This document shows positions 1 through 8,932 of a stretch of 64,000 nucleotides of DNA, piece by piece. Made by a program: the position numbers and the translations under genes. The notes below the pieces were generated by a model, which saw only the letters and a program-made list of their open reading frames with translations, made no database searches and was not told where the DNA came from. Source of the stretch: Planktotalea sp. (GTDB lineage Bacteria > Pseudomonadota > Alphaproteobacteria > Rhodobacterales > Rhodobacteraceae); contig NZ_JABBAL010000034.1 in NCBI RefSeq assembly GCF_018607995.1, forward strand, positions 50,367-114,366, in the 5' to 3' direction. Each line of letters opens with the position of its first letter. The first letter of the stretch is position 1.

Positions 1-1485
1 GTTCAGTTTACATTGTTTGGATACATGGTCGCAAACCTAGTCCAACCAAGTTATCCAGTTGCATTACTTGACCGCGTATTTTTAGATAAATATACCTTTA
101 TAGCCGTCTTTATTATATCTACCTTCCTTTACATCGGTATAAACCTACTTCGTATTAAAGTATTACGGAATTCATTGATCGGAAGCTATACAAATTTAAT
201 AAGTTCACTTGAAAAAGATTATTTTAATCAAAAAATAAAACGTGGAGATTTTGAGCGGAGAGAAAATCATAGAAAAATACTACTTCAGGATGCACCAAGT
301 CTAATCAATTATTTTTACACTCCGTTGTTAGAAGCATTTTTTTCTGTTATTATTTTAGTTCTCTTGTTATTTGCAACATTTTTATTTGCGGGGTTAAAAT
401 TTGGTACGATTGCGCTTGGTATTATAAGCTTCATTTTATTTGCAGCGCTACGTACGACAAAAAAAAGTAAAGTAGACGCTAAAATACGACAAAATAGCTC
501 TCTTGAACGAGCAAACTTACTTAATAATAGTTTAGTGAATTTAAAATACATACTTGCAAATAATTTGACCAATCGAATCATAAATCTGAATTTAGAAGCT
601 GAGCAAAAGTTTGCGAATTCTGAAATAAACGTTGTTCAACGTTCATTGCTGCAACGATATAGCATGGAAGCGTTACTGTTTTCAGTACCAGTAATGTTTT
701 TATTAGTGAATATTGTGGGATTTACTCTGGCAAATTCAATAGTACTTGCTGGTTTGTTCTTGAAATCAATTCCTGAAGTCCAAAAAATATTACGATTAAT
801 AAATAGATTGTATATAGGTTTAGAAATCATAAAAGATATAGAACTGAATCGCTCTACTATATCAAAAAGCGATGCTTTGCGAAAGATTTCGGACCAAGTT
901 GAAAATCAAAACAGTATAACGCTAGCGCAGGGAATTTCGGCTGTAGAAAATGGAAAAAAAGTCCAAACATTAAAGTTTAGCGTTGGCCGTCCCACAGTAA
1001 TATTTGGTGCGTCGGGGATTGGAAAAACCACAATTTTAGACCAGATCGCAGGGGTAATCGAAGAAAACATTCATAATATTCACGGTTGGGATAAAGATAT
1101 TCACTATCAAACCCAGGACCCGCTTATATTATCAGCAGCTCTGATAGAAAATATTAGGTTTATTTCGAAAAATGCCACAGATGTACAGATAAACAGTTTG
1201 ATACAAGAAATGAAGTTGAATTCTCTATTAGATAGACAGCAACTAGATGTGGATGTGCTGTCAGGAGGGCAGGCTCAGCGTGTTGGATTGATTAGAGCAC
1301 TGTGCTGTGACGCTGACATCATACTGTTTGACGAACCGACTTCCGCACTCGATCAAAGTATGAGCAGAAAATTTGTTGAAAAGGTCGAACGACTAGCGAA
1401 CACAAAGTTGGTTCTAATTGTCTCCCACGATGAATTATTATTGAAACAAGAATGGCGAGCGTTAGAAATTGTAAGTCATGCTTAG
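1..1485 (+). CDS. ABC transporter, fused membrane and ATPase domains (5'-partial)
   Basis: The reading frame is open to the first base of the window, so the true start is probably upstream; a TTG at 13 is the first possible internal start. The N-terminal ~290 residues hold several hydrophobic segments typical of a type I exporter membrane domain. The C-terminal half is an ATPase: Walker A GASGIGKT, signature LSGGQAQR, Walker B DIILFDEP followed by TSALD, and a switch histidine in VSHDE. The gene is strikingly AT-rich, as are the next two genes, and it overlaps the next gene by 8 bp. Given a polymerase-like and a capsule-like gene downstream, it probably exports a polysaccharide or lipid-linked glycan across the inner membrane. 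The substrate is inferred from context only. Confidence 0.85.
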   Translation, partial: VQFTLFGYMVANLVQPSYPVALLDRVFLDKYTFIAVFIISTFLYIGINLLRIKVLRNSLIGSYTNLISSLEKDYFNQKIKRGDFERRENHRKILLQDAPSLINYFYTPLLEAFFSVIILVLLLFATFLFAGLKFGTIALGIISFILFAALRTTKKSKVDAKIRQNSSLERANLLNNSLVNLKYILANNLTNRIINLNLEAEQKFANSEINVVQRSLLQRYSMEALLFSVPVMFLLVNIVGFTLANSIVLAGLFLKSIPEVQKILRLINRLYIGLEIIKDIELNRSTISKSDALRKISDQVENQNSITLAQGISAVENGKKVQTLKFSVGRPTVIFGASGIGKTTILDQIAGVIEENIHNIHGWDKDIHYQTQDPLILSAALIENIRFISKNATDVQINSLIQEMKLNSLLDRQQLDVDVLSGGQAQRVGLIRALCCDADIILFDEPTSALDQSMSRKFVEKVERLANTKLVLIVSHDELLLKQEWRALEIVSHA

Positions 1486-2488
1486 TGTTTCAAAATGTAT
1501 TTATGTTTTGTTTCTATTGGCAATATTCACTTTCGAATATGGGGGGTATAAGATTACCATTTTAATCATTCCCTTGTCTTTATTTTTGCTATACCGAAGG
1601 GGTGCTTTTAAGCTAAAAGATTTATACTTTTCGATTGGGCTGTTGTGCTATCTCTTATTTATTTTGCTACAGGCGCCCGACCTAAACGCCGAAATTTTAT
1701 CGCTTACGAGCCTAGTTGTCACTAGTGGAATTGTTATTTTAAGTCGGGTTGAAATGGCAAAATGCAATAATTTTGCATTAAACTTTGTTTTCGCCGCCAT
1801 CATTACTGACTATCTACTGATCAGCGCTTCCGTTGACATGACACAGCTTTTTCTTGGAGTAGAAAGTAGGTATATTACTGTCGCTAAACCTTATTTTAGA
1901 GCTACAGGGATATGGGCCGAGCCAGGCACTGCGGCTGTAGCGTTGATAATTGGTGCTTTAACCTGTCACCGCGATTTTATGTCGTGCATTAAAGTGACGG
2001 TTTGTGTAATGCTTTTACTCAGTCCATATGCGTTCTTAGCGTTCGGTGTTATCATAGTCAGGTACTTGTATAAACTTGAGTCCCCCGCAGTATTCGTTTT
2101 AGTTATGAGTTTAATTAGTGCGCCAGTGATTTTCGTTCTAAATTATTTGGTAAATGGCCGACTGTTTAATATTTTAAATGATTCTTCCTTTCAGATGCGG
2201 TTTAATGCGTTTAATGAAAACGTAATAAAATTTAATGATCCAATATGGTATACTGAAGATATTCTTCTTGCGGATGTTGGGCTATGGTTTGATCTTCAGA
2301 TAAATCAGGGTCCTGCGATGTTACTTTTGTTATTCATAATGTCTATTTTTTATGGAACGCCATTAATACTCTTAGTGAAAGCAAAATCCTTTAGTGCGTA
2401 TTTAATATATGCCATTATCAGCAAGAAAATGTTTTTACAAGAAACTGGTCGTCCCGAGCAAAAAGCTCCAAAGCGAGGAGAGATATAA
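1478..2488 (+). CDS. Polytopic membrane protein, O-antigen/capsule polymerase-like
   Basis: This 336-residue protein is made almost entirely of hydrophobic segments (about ten), with a larger loop near residues 240-275 rich in N, F and D. That arrangement is typical of Wzy polymerases and O-antigen ligases, whose sequences are hardly conserved. It contains RATGIWAEPGTAA near residue 140; an E-P-G motif in a periplasmic loop is frequent in this group. The start overlaps the ABC gene by 8 bp, implying translational coupling. The polymerase or ligase role is inferred from topology and neighbours. The gene is AT-rich and was probably acquired horizontally with its neighbours. Confidence 0.6.
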   Translation: MLSVSKCIYVLFLLAIFTFEYGGYKITILIIPLSLFLLYRRGAFKLKDLYFSIGLLCYLLFILLQAPDLNAEILSLTSLVVTSGIVILSRVEMAKCNNFALNFVFAAIITDYLLISASVDMTQLFLGVESRYITVAKPYFRATGIWAEPGTAAVALIIGALTCHRDFMSCIKVTVCVMLLLSPYAFLAFGVIIVRYLYKLESPAVFVLVMSLISAPVIFVLNYLVNGRLFNILNDSSFQMRFNAFNENVIKFNDPIWYTEDILLADVGLWFDLQINQGPAMLLLLFIMSIFYGTPLILLVKAKSFSAYLIYAIISKKMFLQETGRPEQKAPKRGEI

Positions 2489-2489
2489 A

Positions 2490-3551
2490 ATGACAATTGG
2501 AATTTTAATAGATGATAATGATAGATATAATTTTTTCCTCAAGGTTCTGAAATCATCATTCGCTAAAAATATCGGTGGCGTGTTATTTTTACACACCAAG
2601 TACTATAGTTACATTCGAAATGTATCAGATGGAAATCAGCACCTACTTCTTAAAGCAAAACATGTCGAAATCTGTGATTTCAAGGATTGTATTGAAGCTC
2701 ACATATACGATCGATTGCCACCATCTGTTGATTTGGATCGTAAATCGGCTAAAGCTGTTCAACAGGTTACAGAATTATGGATATATTCCGGGTTTCAATT
2801 TGCTGCAAAAGTTGTTGGCCAATATAACCAAAAAAAACGATTTTTTGAGATTGGTAATTTTCCGGCGACATTCCAGGAAAATACTTTTGGAGTGAATTCT
2901 GATCGCCAAATTGAAGTTGGAACTAGTGACGAAGAAATAGTTCTTAAATTAAGGAACGAGTTGCTTGATTTTATTCCGCCCCACGTGAATAAGAGAGTAA
3001 TTAATCGTTTACTTGAAACTTCTGTCAATTTAATTAGCTCGAGAATATTAAGAACTATTGCATTCCGAGCTTCTTTTTCGGATATTATTATGCGTGCTTA
3101 TCGTATAAATAAAGCTCGGGCGTTTGTAAGAACGTACCAAAAGAATTCTCCGACAGGGGATTATAATTTATTTATTGCGCAAGTTGAAAACGATAGTCAA
3201 ACGATTTACCAATCCTGTGAAACTCAACTAAGTGCGCTAAAAAAATCTATTGCGTTAAGTAAAGCGGACGGCCGCCCTTTAGTCGTTAGATTGCACCCAG
3301 GCGAAAAAGACTATAGGCCTCTTAAAGATCTAATTAAATTTTGCAAATTAAATAACGTTGAAATTTGTAATAAGGGTTCTCTTTTACAGGTAGTTCAAGA
3401 GGAGCGTAATATTTACACGGTTAATTCGACGGGTGGTGCACATGCTTTACTTTTGGGTGCAAAAGTAACCTGCTTTGGATCAGCGTTTTACGAGGGCTGG
3501 ACTGCAGAAAATGTAGCGTTTTATGCAACGGAAATTTTGAGAAAGTTTTAG
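2490..3551 (+). CDS. Capsule polysaccharide synthesis-like protein, probably C-terminally truncated
   Basis: ATG 2490 is preferred over an in-frame start at 2409 because a GAGGAGAG Shine-Dalgarno (2475-2482) precedes it and the stop of the upstream gene lies 1 base before it. The 353-residue protein carries the hallmark of KpsC/KpsS-type capsule synthesis proteins and related CDP-dependent transferases: RLHPGEKD around residue 268, then TVNSTGGAHALLLGAKV, then GSAFYEGW. In the family this fold binds the nucleotide-activated donor. The protein stops about 20 residues after FYEGW, where relatives usually continue for tens of residues. The stop coincides with the switch from AT-rich to GC-rich DNA, so the 3' end may have been lost at a recombination junction. 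Confidence 0.65.
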   Translation: MTIGILIDDNDRYNFFLKVLKSSFAKNIGGVLFLHTKYYSYIRNVSDGNQHLLLKAKHVEICDFKDCIEAHIYDRLPPSVDLDRKSAKAVQQVTELWIYSGFQFAAKVVGQYNQKKRFFEIGNFPATFQENTFGVNSDRQIEVGTSDEEIVLKLRNELLDFIPPHVNKRVINRLLETSVNLISSRILRTIAFRASFSDIIMRAYRINKARAFVRTYQKNSPTGDYNLFIAQVENDSQTIYQSCETQLSALKKSIALSKADGRPLVVRLHPGEKDYRPLKDLIKFCKLNNVEICNKGSLLQVVQEERNIYTVNSTGGAHALLLGAKVTCFGSAFYEGWTAENVAFYATEILRKF

Positions 3552-3589
3552 TACCCTTCTGTCACCTGATCGCGGATAATAGTCGAACT

Positions 3590-3832
3590 ATGATCGTAGC
3601 TGAGCTAAAGTCCTTGGATCCGTCAAGCCGCGGGAAAGCGACGGCTGAGGCTATTGCAATCGGTGTCGATCCCCGGCTCATACTAAGCAAGCAATACTTC
3701 GAAAACTTCAACTACCGACGCCACTCGGACACCCTTCCCAACTTGGAGAAACGCGCCCGCCAGCTGTCTGCGGAGTACCGAGAAGTTCAGAAGGCGAGGC
3801 CGATCGATGTCGTTCCAGTCTCGCAGTCTTAG
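3590..3832 (+). CDS. Small hypothetical protein (80 aa)
   Basis: This 80-residue ORF starts 38 bp after the AT-rich block and has much higher GC. I do not recognise a family. It is charged and contains no membrane segment or signal peptide. It overlaps the next ORF by 26 bp in another frame, which suggests the two are translated together. Codon use is closer to the next ORF than to the polysaccharide genes. It may be an accessory gene of a plasmid or prophage, or a chance ORF. Confidence 0.35.
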   Translation: MIVAELKSLDPSSRGKATAEAIAIGVDPRLILSKQYFENFNYRRHSDTLPNLEKRARQLSAEYREVQKARPIDVVPVSQS

Positions 3833-4388
3833 TAGGGGTTCGCGTGGCGCTACTGGGCCCGTCACGGATGCTGGCAAGGCTGTCTCGTCTCAGAACGCGC
3901 GTAAGCACGGCCTAAACGCGCCGCCCGGTAAAGCGATCGTCACGAAGTGGTTTAATGTCATTCTGAATAACAGAGGAGACGACCAGGAGGAGCCAAGCGC
4001 AGCCGATCCGCGCCGGGAGGCGGCGCTGAGGCTGGCAATTGCCGAGGCGCGCTACCACCGGGCGCTCCACAAAGTTGACACCCACGAGCGCGAGCCGGGT
4101 TCCGCGCAGCAGCTTGCGATCAAGTTGCGCCAAGAGATTTGGGATGTTCTTGCCGGTATGCCAAAGAAAATAGCCGACGGGCCACCTGATCCACACGCGC
4201 TAGCCTACGCAAATTTTGCCATCAAGCAACTCGAGGAATTGTTTGCGCAGATCGGCCGAGAGCGTCGCCTATACCGCCGTTACCTCGGCGAGGCGCGGGC
4301 GCAGCGCCGGAAAGCATTGAGGGCTTGGTGTGCCTTTAACCGTCACGAACACCTAAATTCCCGAAACGAACTCAAATCACAATTATAG
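3807..4388 (+). CDS. Hypothetical accessory protein with GP-T-x-GK-x(5)-NA-x-KHGL N-terminus
   Basis: This 193-residue protein has the N-terminal pattern GPVTDAGKAVSSQNARKHGL. The pattern is common in small uncharacterised proteins of prophages, plasmids and other mobile regions, where it reads roughly GPxTxxGKxxSxxNAxxHGL. The rest is strongly helical and rich in Arg, Ala and Glu (residues 65-180), suggesting a DNA-associated or coiled-coil protein. No function is assigned. GC content is high, unlike the block to the left. With the preceding ORF it marks the boundary between the AT-rich island and the rest of the window. Confidence 0.5.
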   Translation: MSFQSRSLSRGSRGATGPVTDAGKAVSSQNARKHGLNAPPGKAIVTKWFNVILNNRGDDQEEPSAADPRREAALRLAIAEARYHRALHKVDTHEREPGSAQQLAIKLRQEIWDVLAGMPKKIADGPPDPHALAYANFAIKQLEELFAQIGRERRLYRRYLGEARAQRRKALRAWCAFNRHEHLNSRNELKSQL

Positions 4389-4415
4389 GGAGAATACTGG
4401 GCCGAACTTAGATCG

Positions 4416-4760
4416 TTAGCGCCTGCGTAGGCGGCGGTAGAGCAGGCCCAAGCTAATGCCCAAGGCCACTCCCACGACGTCCGCTATCCAGTCGTTGACG
4501 TCGGCGCTGCGGTTGAAGCTGGGCTGAATGAGTTCAATGATGCCGCCGAAGGAGCTCGCGCCGATGAAGACGGGCAGCAGCCCGAAGCGTCCGGTGCGCG
4601 CAAGCGGGAAAGCGAGCGCCGCGAAGGCTAAGAAGTGCACGAGCTTGTCGCTTCCCTCCGGCGCTGGGGGCGGCGCCTGCAGGGGCCAGAGCATCGCGAC
4701 ACACAGGGTGAGCGTCACGGCGAGCGTCAGGGGGATGTCGAGGTACTTGCGAATAGTCAC
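4416..4760 (-). CDS. VanZ-family membrane protein
   Basis: This 114-residue protein has an N-terminal hydrophobic segment, then SDKLVHFLAFAALAF, a second segment, GGIIELIQPSFNRSADVNDW and a C-terminal segment ending in Arg residues. The order K-H-F-x(3)-A...E-x(2)-Q...R-x(2)-D-x-x-D is the VanZ-like family signature. VanZ itself gives low-level teicoplanin resistance in enterococci; most proteobacterial members have no known role and often sit near envelope or polysaccharide genes. It faces the accessory ORFs convergently. The family call is good; the function is unknown. Confidence 0.75.
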   Translation of the reverse strand: MTIRKYLDIPLTLAVTLTLCVAMLWPLQAPPPAPEGSDKLVHFLAFAALAFPLARTGRFGLLPVFIGASSFGGIIELIQPSFNRSADVNDWIADVVGVALGISLGLLYRRLRRR

Positions 4761-5344
4761 CGCCTAAAGGCGCTAGGCAAAGAACACAAGGGAAAGCTAT
4801 CATTTGGGAGTTTTGCGGTTAAGTAGAAATAGGCTTTAAATCAGGGGGTTGGAGGTTCCGATAAGCTAAAATTCTGGGTAAGTGATTGCAGTCGTTCGTG
4901 TTACCCAAGAAGCAATTGAAAGCGCATCATAATTGCGCTGGATGCTAACGTTTTACTGCGCTAGCGTGAATGGGTACAGCGCACTTTCTACACAAACATT
5001 GCCAAAATATTTAACATAATCTGCTATTAAATTTTAAGTACCAGTCGGAGACATCTCTATGGCTACAATGAATTTTCGCACCCTTATTAGTTAGTTTGGG
5101 GACACGCATGCGTATTACAATGGCCCCGGATGGCAGCACGTTCCACGATGCTTTAGCAATCGGTTCAGCGACTAGCATTGCAAATCAACCAAGGCGGCCC
5201 CGCTTCAAAACCCGTACGAATTACAACAACTACGTCGGTGTCGAAACATGGGCTTAGCTGGGCACCAACACCACTGAATACAATGATCAAATCTGGTTTG
5301 ACACTGCCACCAATCTCTTCACAGCGCCTGCCACAGACACTAAC
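4761..5344. other. Gene-poor spacer without recognisable gene
   Basis: About 580 bp with stops in all frames. A short stretch around 5109-5256 reads open for about 50 codons before a TAG but matches no family I know. AT-rich sequence around 4990-5050 could hold a promoter, but no convincing -35/-10 pair facing a gene was found. It looks like decayed DNA. Confidence 0.4.
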
Positions 5345-5570
5345 CTGCTAGCGACATCCTTGACGTACAAAACCAAAAGCAATGCGGACGCGCGCAAGAA
5401 ATTTGCGTTAAAGAAAAAACGAAGCGCACTTATATCCCGATCTTCGCCATAATCGCACATGCGATGCCAGGTGACCAAGAGGCCATTTTAGATGCAGGCT
5501 TGGATCGCTATCTAACTAAACCGTTAAAAAGGCGCTTGTCATTGAACAGATCGAGCAGGTTCAAGTCTAA
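5345..5570 (+). pseudogene. Response-regulator receiver (REC) domain fragment
   Basis: Frame 3 from about 5347 reads a degenerate D-I-L-D-V-Q segment, then TYIPIFAIIAHAMPGDQEA and LDAGLDRYLTKPLK. These are the beta-4, alpha-4, beta-5 and conserved K-P portions of a CheY-like receiver, as found at the C-terminus of hybrid histidine kinases. After the Lys-Pro motif the frame slips. If the A5 run at 5525-5529 were A6, the ORF would read on as KKALVIEQIEQVQV and stop at 5568-5570. No start or N-terminal half remains. It is a remnant from the decay of a two-component protein, distinct from the kinase pseudogene at 15.4-17.5 kb, which carries its own receiver remnant. Confidence 0.7.
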
Positions 5571-5593
5571 GGCACTCAACCTATTCGCGCAGA

Positions 5594-6364
5594 TCAGGCT
5601 GGATAATCGCGCAAAAACACCCAACAGTCGCCTTCGCTCATATCCTGTTGGAACGCGTAACCACCTGAATTGAATGCTTTGATCTCTTCCGCGTTCTCCA
5701 CGCGGTTTTGGATAATATAGCGTGCCATCGCGCCGCGTGCTTTTTTGGCGAAGAAGCTAACGATCTTGGCTTTTCCGTCTTTTAATTCCATGAACACAGG
5801 CGTGATCACACGCAATTTCAACGCCTTTGGAGCGACAGCGCCAAAGTACTCCTGACTCGCGCAATTGACCAACGTGTCAGTGCCTATGACCTCTGCTTGA
5901 GTGTTGAGCATTTTCGATAAATCCGTGCGCCAATAATCATAAAGCGAAGTGCCACGACGGGTTTTCAAACGCGATCCCATTTCCAAACGATACGGCTGAA
6001 TCGCATCTAGAGGTCGCAAAACCCCGTAAAGCCCCGACAAAATCCGCAAATGATCTTGCGCCCAGCGCATCTCGTCGCCGTCCAAGCTTGTGGCTTCCAA
6101 GCCTTGATACGTATCGCCCGCAAACGCCAAGGCAGCGGGACGCACCAAATCATCACTCGGTTCCGCTTCAAACGCTTGAAACCGGTCGCGATTAAGCCGT
6201 GCCAAATCCTCACTGAGGTGCATCAGCTTGCGCAATTCGCCAAGGGTCAGGTTCTTCGCTGTTTTTGACAAACGAACCGCATCGGCTTGCAGGTCAGGCG
6301 CACTCATCTCGACGTCACGCTCTGCCCAATCCAATCGCTTGGCCGGTGAAATCACAACTAACAT
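5594..6364 (-). CDS. yaaA: Peroxide stress protein YaaA (DUF328)
   Basis: This 256-residue protein starts MLVVISPAKRLDW and contains FAGDTYQGLEA, LSGLYGVLRPLD, YRLEMGSRL and FNSGGYAF. All are landmarks of the YaaA/DUF328 family and the length matches. In Escherichia coli YaaA limits unincorporated intracellular iron during hydrogen peroxide stress and is OxyR-regulated; the fold binds DNA. It lies 29 bp downstream of recQ on the same strand, so the two may share a transcript. No truncation or missing motif is seen. Confidence 0.95.
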   Translation of the reverse strand: MLVVISPAKRLDWAERDVEMSAPDLQADAVRLSKTAKNLTLGELRKLMHLSEDLARLNRDRFQAFEAEPSDDLVRPAALAFAGDTYQGLEATSLDGDEMRWAQDHLRILSGLYGVLRPLDAIQPYRLEMGSRLKTRRGTSLYDYWRTDLSKMLNTQAEVIGTDTLVNCASQEYFGAVAPKALKLRVITPVFMELKDGKAKIVSFFAKKARGAMARYIIQNRVENAEEIKAFNSGGYAFQQDMSEGDCWVFLRDYPA

Positions 6365-6393
6365 ACTCGCCCCCTTGTTTGCTTTGCTTAGAT

Positions 6394-8439
6394 CTAGCTC
6401 GCTTCCCTGAGGACGTCCAGAAAAGCGCGGCCAAATCTTTCACTGCGCCGTTCCCCAAGGATACGTTCAAGCGCCATTTCATTCTGTGGTTTTTGCGCTG
6501 CGACCTTAGCAAGGAGTGAAGCGGAACAGCTGAGTGGCTTGTCATGACCCTCCCCGCCACGCGCAAGATCGGCCTGGACTTCAAGCAAACGATCAAAAAG
6601 TGTACCACTGTCACGCCCCGCAAGTTTGCGACGCGCAGGATGAAGCGTTTCGACCTCGCCATTGATCACTTCGATAAAAGCCGCGCCATAAGTGTCGAGC
6701 TTCTTCGCGCCCACCCCACCAATCCGCGCCATATCATCCAGCGTTTTGGGGCGCACTTGCGCCATTTCGATCAGCGTTTTGTCGTTGAAAACGATGTAGG
6801 CTGGCACGCGCGCGGTTTCCGCAAGGCCACGTCGCTTCGCTTTTAGCGCCGACAGCAAAGGCGCATCTTCCTCGCTTACGAGGGCTTTGACAGACGGTGA
6901 AAACTTCGAGGCGGCTTTGATGCTATCGCGGCGCAACCGGATCGAGGCTTCACCCCTTAGGATCGGCATTGCCTCATCCGTCATGCGCAAAGCGCCATGG
7001 CGTTCTGGATCAGGGCGCACCAAATCGTGACCCATCATCTGACGAAACACCGCCTGCCATTCACGTTTGCTGTATTCTTTGCCAACGCCGTAGGTCGGCA
7101 AATCTTCATGCCCACGCGTAAGAACTTTGTCGGTTTCATTGCCCAAAAGAATGTCGATCAAGTGGCCCGCACCGAAGTATTCATTGGTGCGCAGAATAGC
7201 GGACAACGCTTTTCGCACAGCAATCGTGCCATCAAACACATCCACAGGCGTGTCACACAGATCGCAGTTTTTGCACGTCACATTAGTTTCACCAAAATAC
7301 GCGAGCAAGCTCGCGCGGCGACAATCAAGCGCTTCAGCCAGACCAAGAAGTGCGTTCAAACGCGCATGATCCGCCGTGCGTCGTTCGGGGGGCGCGAGGC
7401 CTTCGTCAATCTGGCTACGGCGCAGGCGAATATCGTCAGGCCCATAAAGGGTGAGCGTTTCAGCCGGCGCACCATCACGACCGCCGCGACCGATTTCTTG
7501 GTAATAGGCCTCAATGGATTTGGGCAAATCCGCGTGGGCGACCCAGCGAATATCAGGCTTATCAACGCCCATCCCAAAGGCAACGGTGGCCACGACAATC
7601 AACCCATCTTCACGTTGAAAGCGCGCTTCAACCTTGCGACGTGCATCGGGGTCCATGCCACCATGATAGAAACACGCACTATGTCCCGCTTGATTTAGCG
7701 CGCCAGACAGACCTTCAGTTTTCGCGCGCGTGCCGCAATAGACTATCCCCGATTGACCTTTACGCGCAGCTGCAAAGCTGAGGATCTGCTGGCGCGGGCC
7801 ATCTTTGGCAGCGAAAGCTAGGTGGATGTTAGGGCGATCAAAGCCATGCAGAAAAGTTTGCGGGGTCTGGCCATCGAATAAACGCTCTGCGATCTCGACG
7901 CGCGTTTCTGCATCGGCGGTGGCGGTGAAGGCAGCAATTGGCACGTTCAACGTGCGACGCAGATCACCGATACGCAGATAGTCGGGGCGAAAATCGTGAC
8001 CCCATTGGCTAACGCAATGCGCCTCGTCTACAGCAATTCGGCGCACACCCGCGCGGCGCAGCAGATTGACGGCACCACCAGAAGCAAGCCGCTCCGGTGC
8101 CATATACAAAAGTCGCAAAGTGCCTGCGTCAATCGCCTCGAACACCGCATTTGTTTCTTCGTCCGTGTTGCCAGAGGTCAGCGCACCCGCGACAACACCA
8201 CTTGCTTTCAGCGCTTGAACCTGATCGCGCATCAACGCGATTAAAGGAGAGATGACAACCGTTAATCCACTGTCATCCATCAAGGCAGGCAGCTGATAGC
8301 AAAGCGATTTACCACCGCCTGTCGGCATGATCGCGAGCACGTTTTGATCGCCCGCCACAGCATCAACAATATCGCGCTGGCCAGGGCGAAAGGCGTCAAA
8401 TCCGAAAACGTCGCTTAACAGCGATGCGGCGCGGTCCAT
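6394..8439 (-). CDS. recQ: ATP-dependent DNA helicase RecQ
   Basis: This 681-residue protein begins with the RecQ zero motif (FGFDAFRPGQ), then Walker A MPTGGGKSLCYQLPAL, DEAH box VDEAHCVSQWGHDFRP, and helicase motif VI QEIGRGGRDG. It continues with the RQC zinc-binding cysteines (CRRASLLAYFGE and CKNCDLC), a winged-helix region and one HRDC domain near residues 510-580. RecQ unwinds DNA 3' to 5' in recombination and fork repair. The spacing to yaaA is 29 bp. The protein is full length by family standards. Confidence 0.97.
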   Translation of the reverse strand: MDRAASLLSDVFGFDAFRPGQRDIVDAVAGDQNVLAIMPTGGGKSLCYQLPALMDDSGLTVVISPLIALMRDQVQALKASGVVAGALTSGNTDEETNAVFEAIDAGTLRLLYMAPERLASGGAVNLLRRAGVRRIAVDEAHCVSQWGHDFRPDYLRIGDLRRTLNVPIAAFTATADAETRVEIAERLFDGQTPQTFLHGFDRPNIHLAFAAKDGPRQQILSFAAARKGQSGIVYCGTRAKTEGLSGALNQAGHSACFYHGGMDPDARRKVEARFQREDGLIVVATVAFGMGVDKPDIRWVAHADLPKSIEAYYQEIGRGGRDGAPAETLTLYGPDDIRLRRSQIDEGLAPPERRTADHARLNALLGLAEALDCRRASLLAYFGETNVTCKNCDLCDTPVDVFDGTIAVRKALSAILRTNEYFGAGHLIDILLGNETDKVLTRGHEDLPTYGVGKEYSKREWQAVFRQMMGHDLVRPDPERHGALRMTDEAMPILRGEASIRLRRDSIKAASKFSPSVKALVSEEDAPLLSALKAKRRGLAETARVPAYIVFNDKTLIEMAQVRPKTLDDMARIGGVGAKKLDTYGAAFIEVINGEVETLHPARRKLAGRDSGTLFDRLLEVQADLARGGEGHDKPLSCSASLLAKVAAQKPQNEMALERILGERRSERFGRAFLDVLREAS

Positions 8440-8515
8440 GGGATGTCCTGTAATGGCATTGCTATGCTCTTACTGGATATGTCTCATAGGTTAGCAACTC
8501 ACACAAGATGGTGTA

Positions 8516-8803
8516 TTAGTAAAAGGCCTGGATATTATTCGCGATAACGATGCGCAACGCGTATACGCCGACCAGCGCGATCAAAGGCGCAAGGTCAATG
8601 CCCGCCATATTCGGTAAAAAGCTGCGAATTTTTGAATACACAGGCTCTAATATACGATTCAAACCATACCAAATCTGCGCAATTAATTGTTGGTTGAGAT
8701 TGAGGACCTGAAAATTGATCAGCCAGCTCATGATTACATGAGCCACGATGAAGAACCACGCGATATCAAGGATCAGCATCAGGATTTGGAAAAGCGACAA
8801 CAT
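8516..8803 (-). CDS. YggT family membrane protein
   Basis: This 95-residue protein has two hydrophobic segments (residues 5-30 and 68-88) flanking the family core NRILEPVYSKIRSFLP followed by GIDLAPLIAL. The YggT family is linked to osmotic-stress tolerance and, in some bacteria, to division-site membrane organisation. It sits upstream of recQ on the same strand (76 bp gap) and diverges from the thioesterase gene. Confidence 0.9.
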   Translation of the reverse strand: MLSLFQILMLILDIAWFFIVAHVIMSWLINFQVLNLNQQLIAQIWYGLNRILEPVYSKIRSFLPNMAGIDLAPLIALVGVYALRIVIANNIQAFY

Positions 8804-8932
8804 GGGGCAGGCTCCGGAATTTCTATTCGTTCCCTAGGTAGTCGCGCAAAGGGTCGGCGGCAAGTGCCGTGGGGTCGCGACTTGACGCGAATGCAAACTA
8901 TCGCAAGTGAGGGGCGCAATAGGAGCGCGCAC

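Noticed and set aside
3683..3908. Minus-strand ORFs opposite the small accessory genes at 3.6-3.9 kb
   Set aside because: They run opposite the plus-strand ORFs in shifted frames, have no start signals and read as low-complexity Arg/Pro sequence typical of GC-rich shadows.
6997..7698. A 233-codon plus-strand ORF opposite recQ
   Set aside because: It lies entirely inside the well-supported recQ gene, with composition of an antisense frame and no recognisable domain.
8440..8515. Possible tRNA or sRNA between recQ and yggT
   Set aside because: No cloverleaf or T-loop pattern and no terminator-like hairpin was found in the 76 bp.
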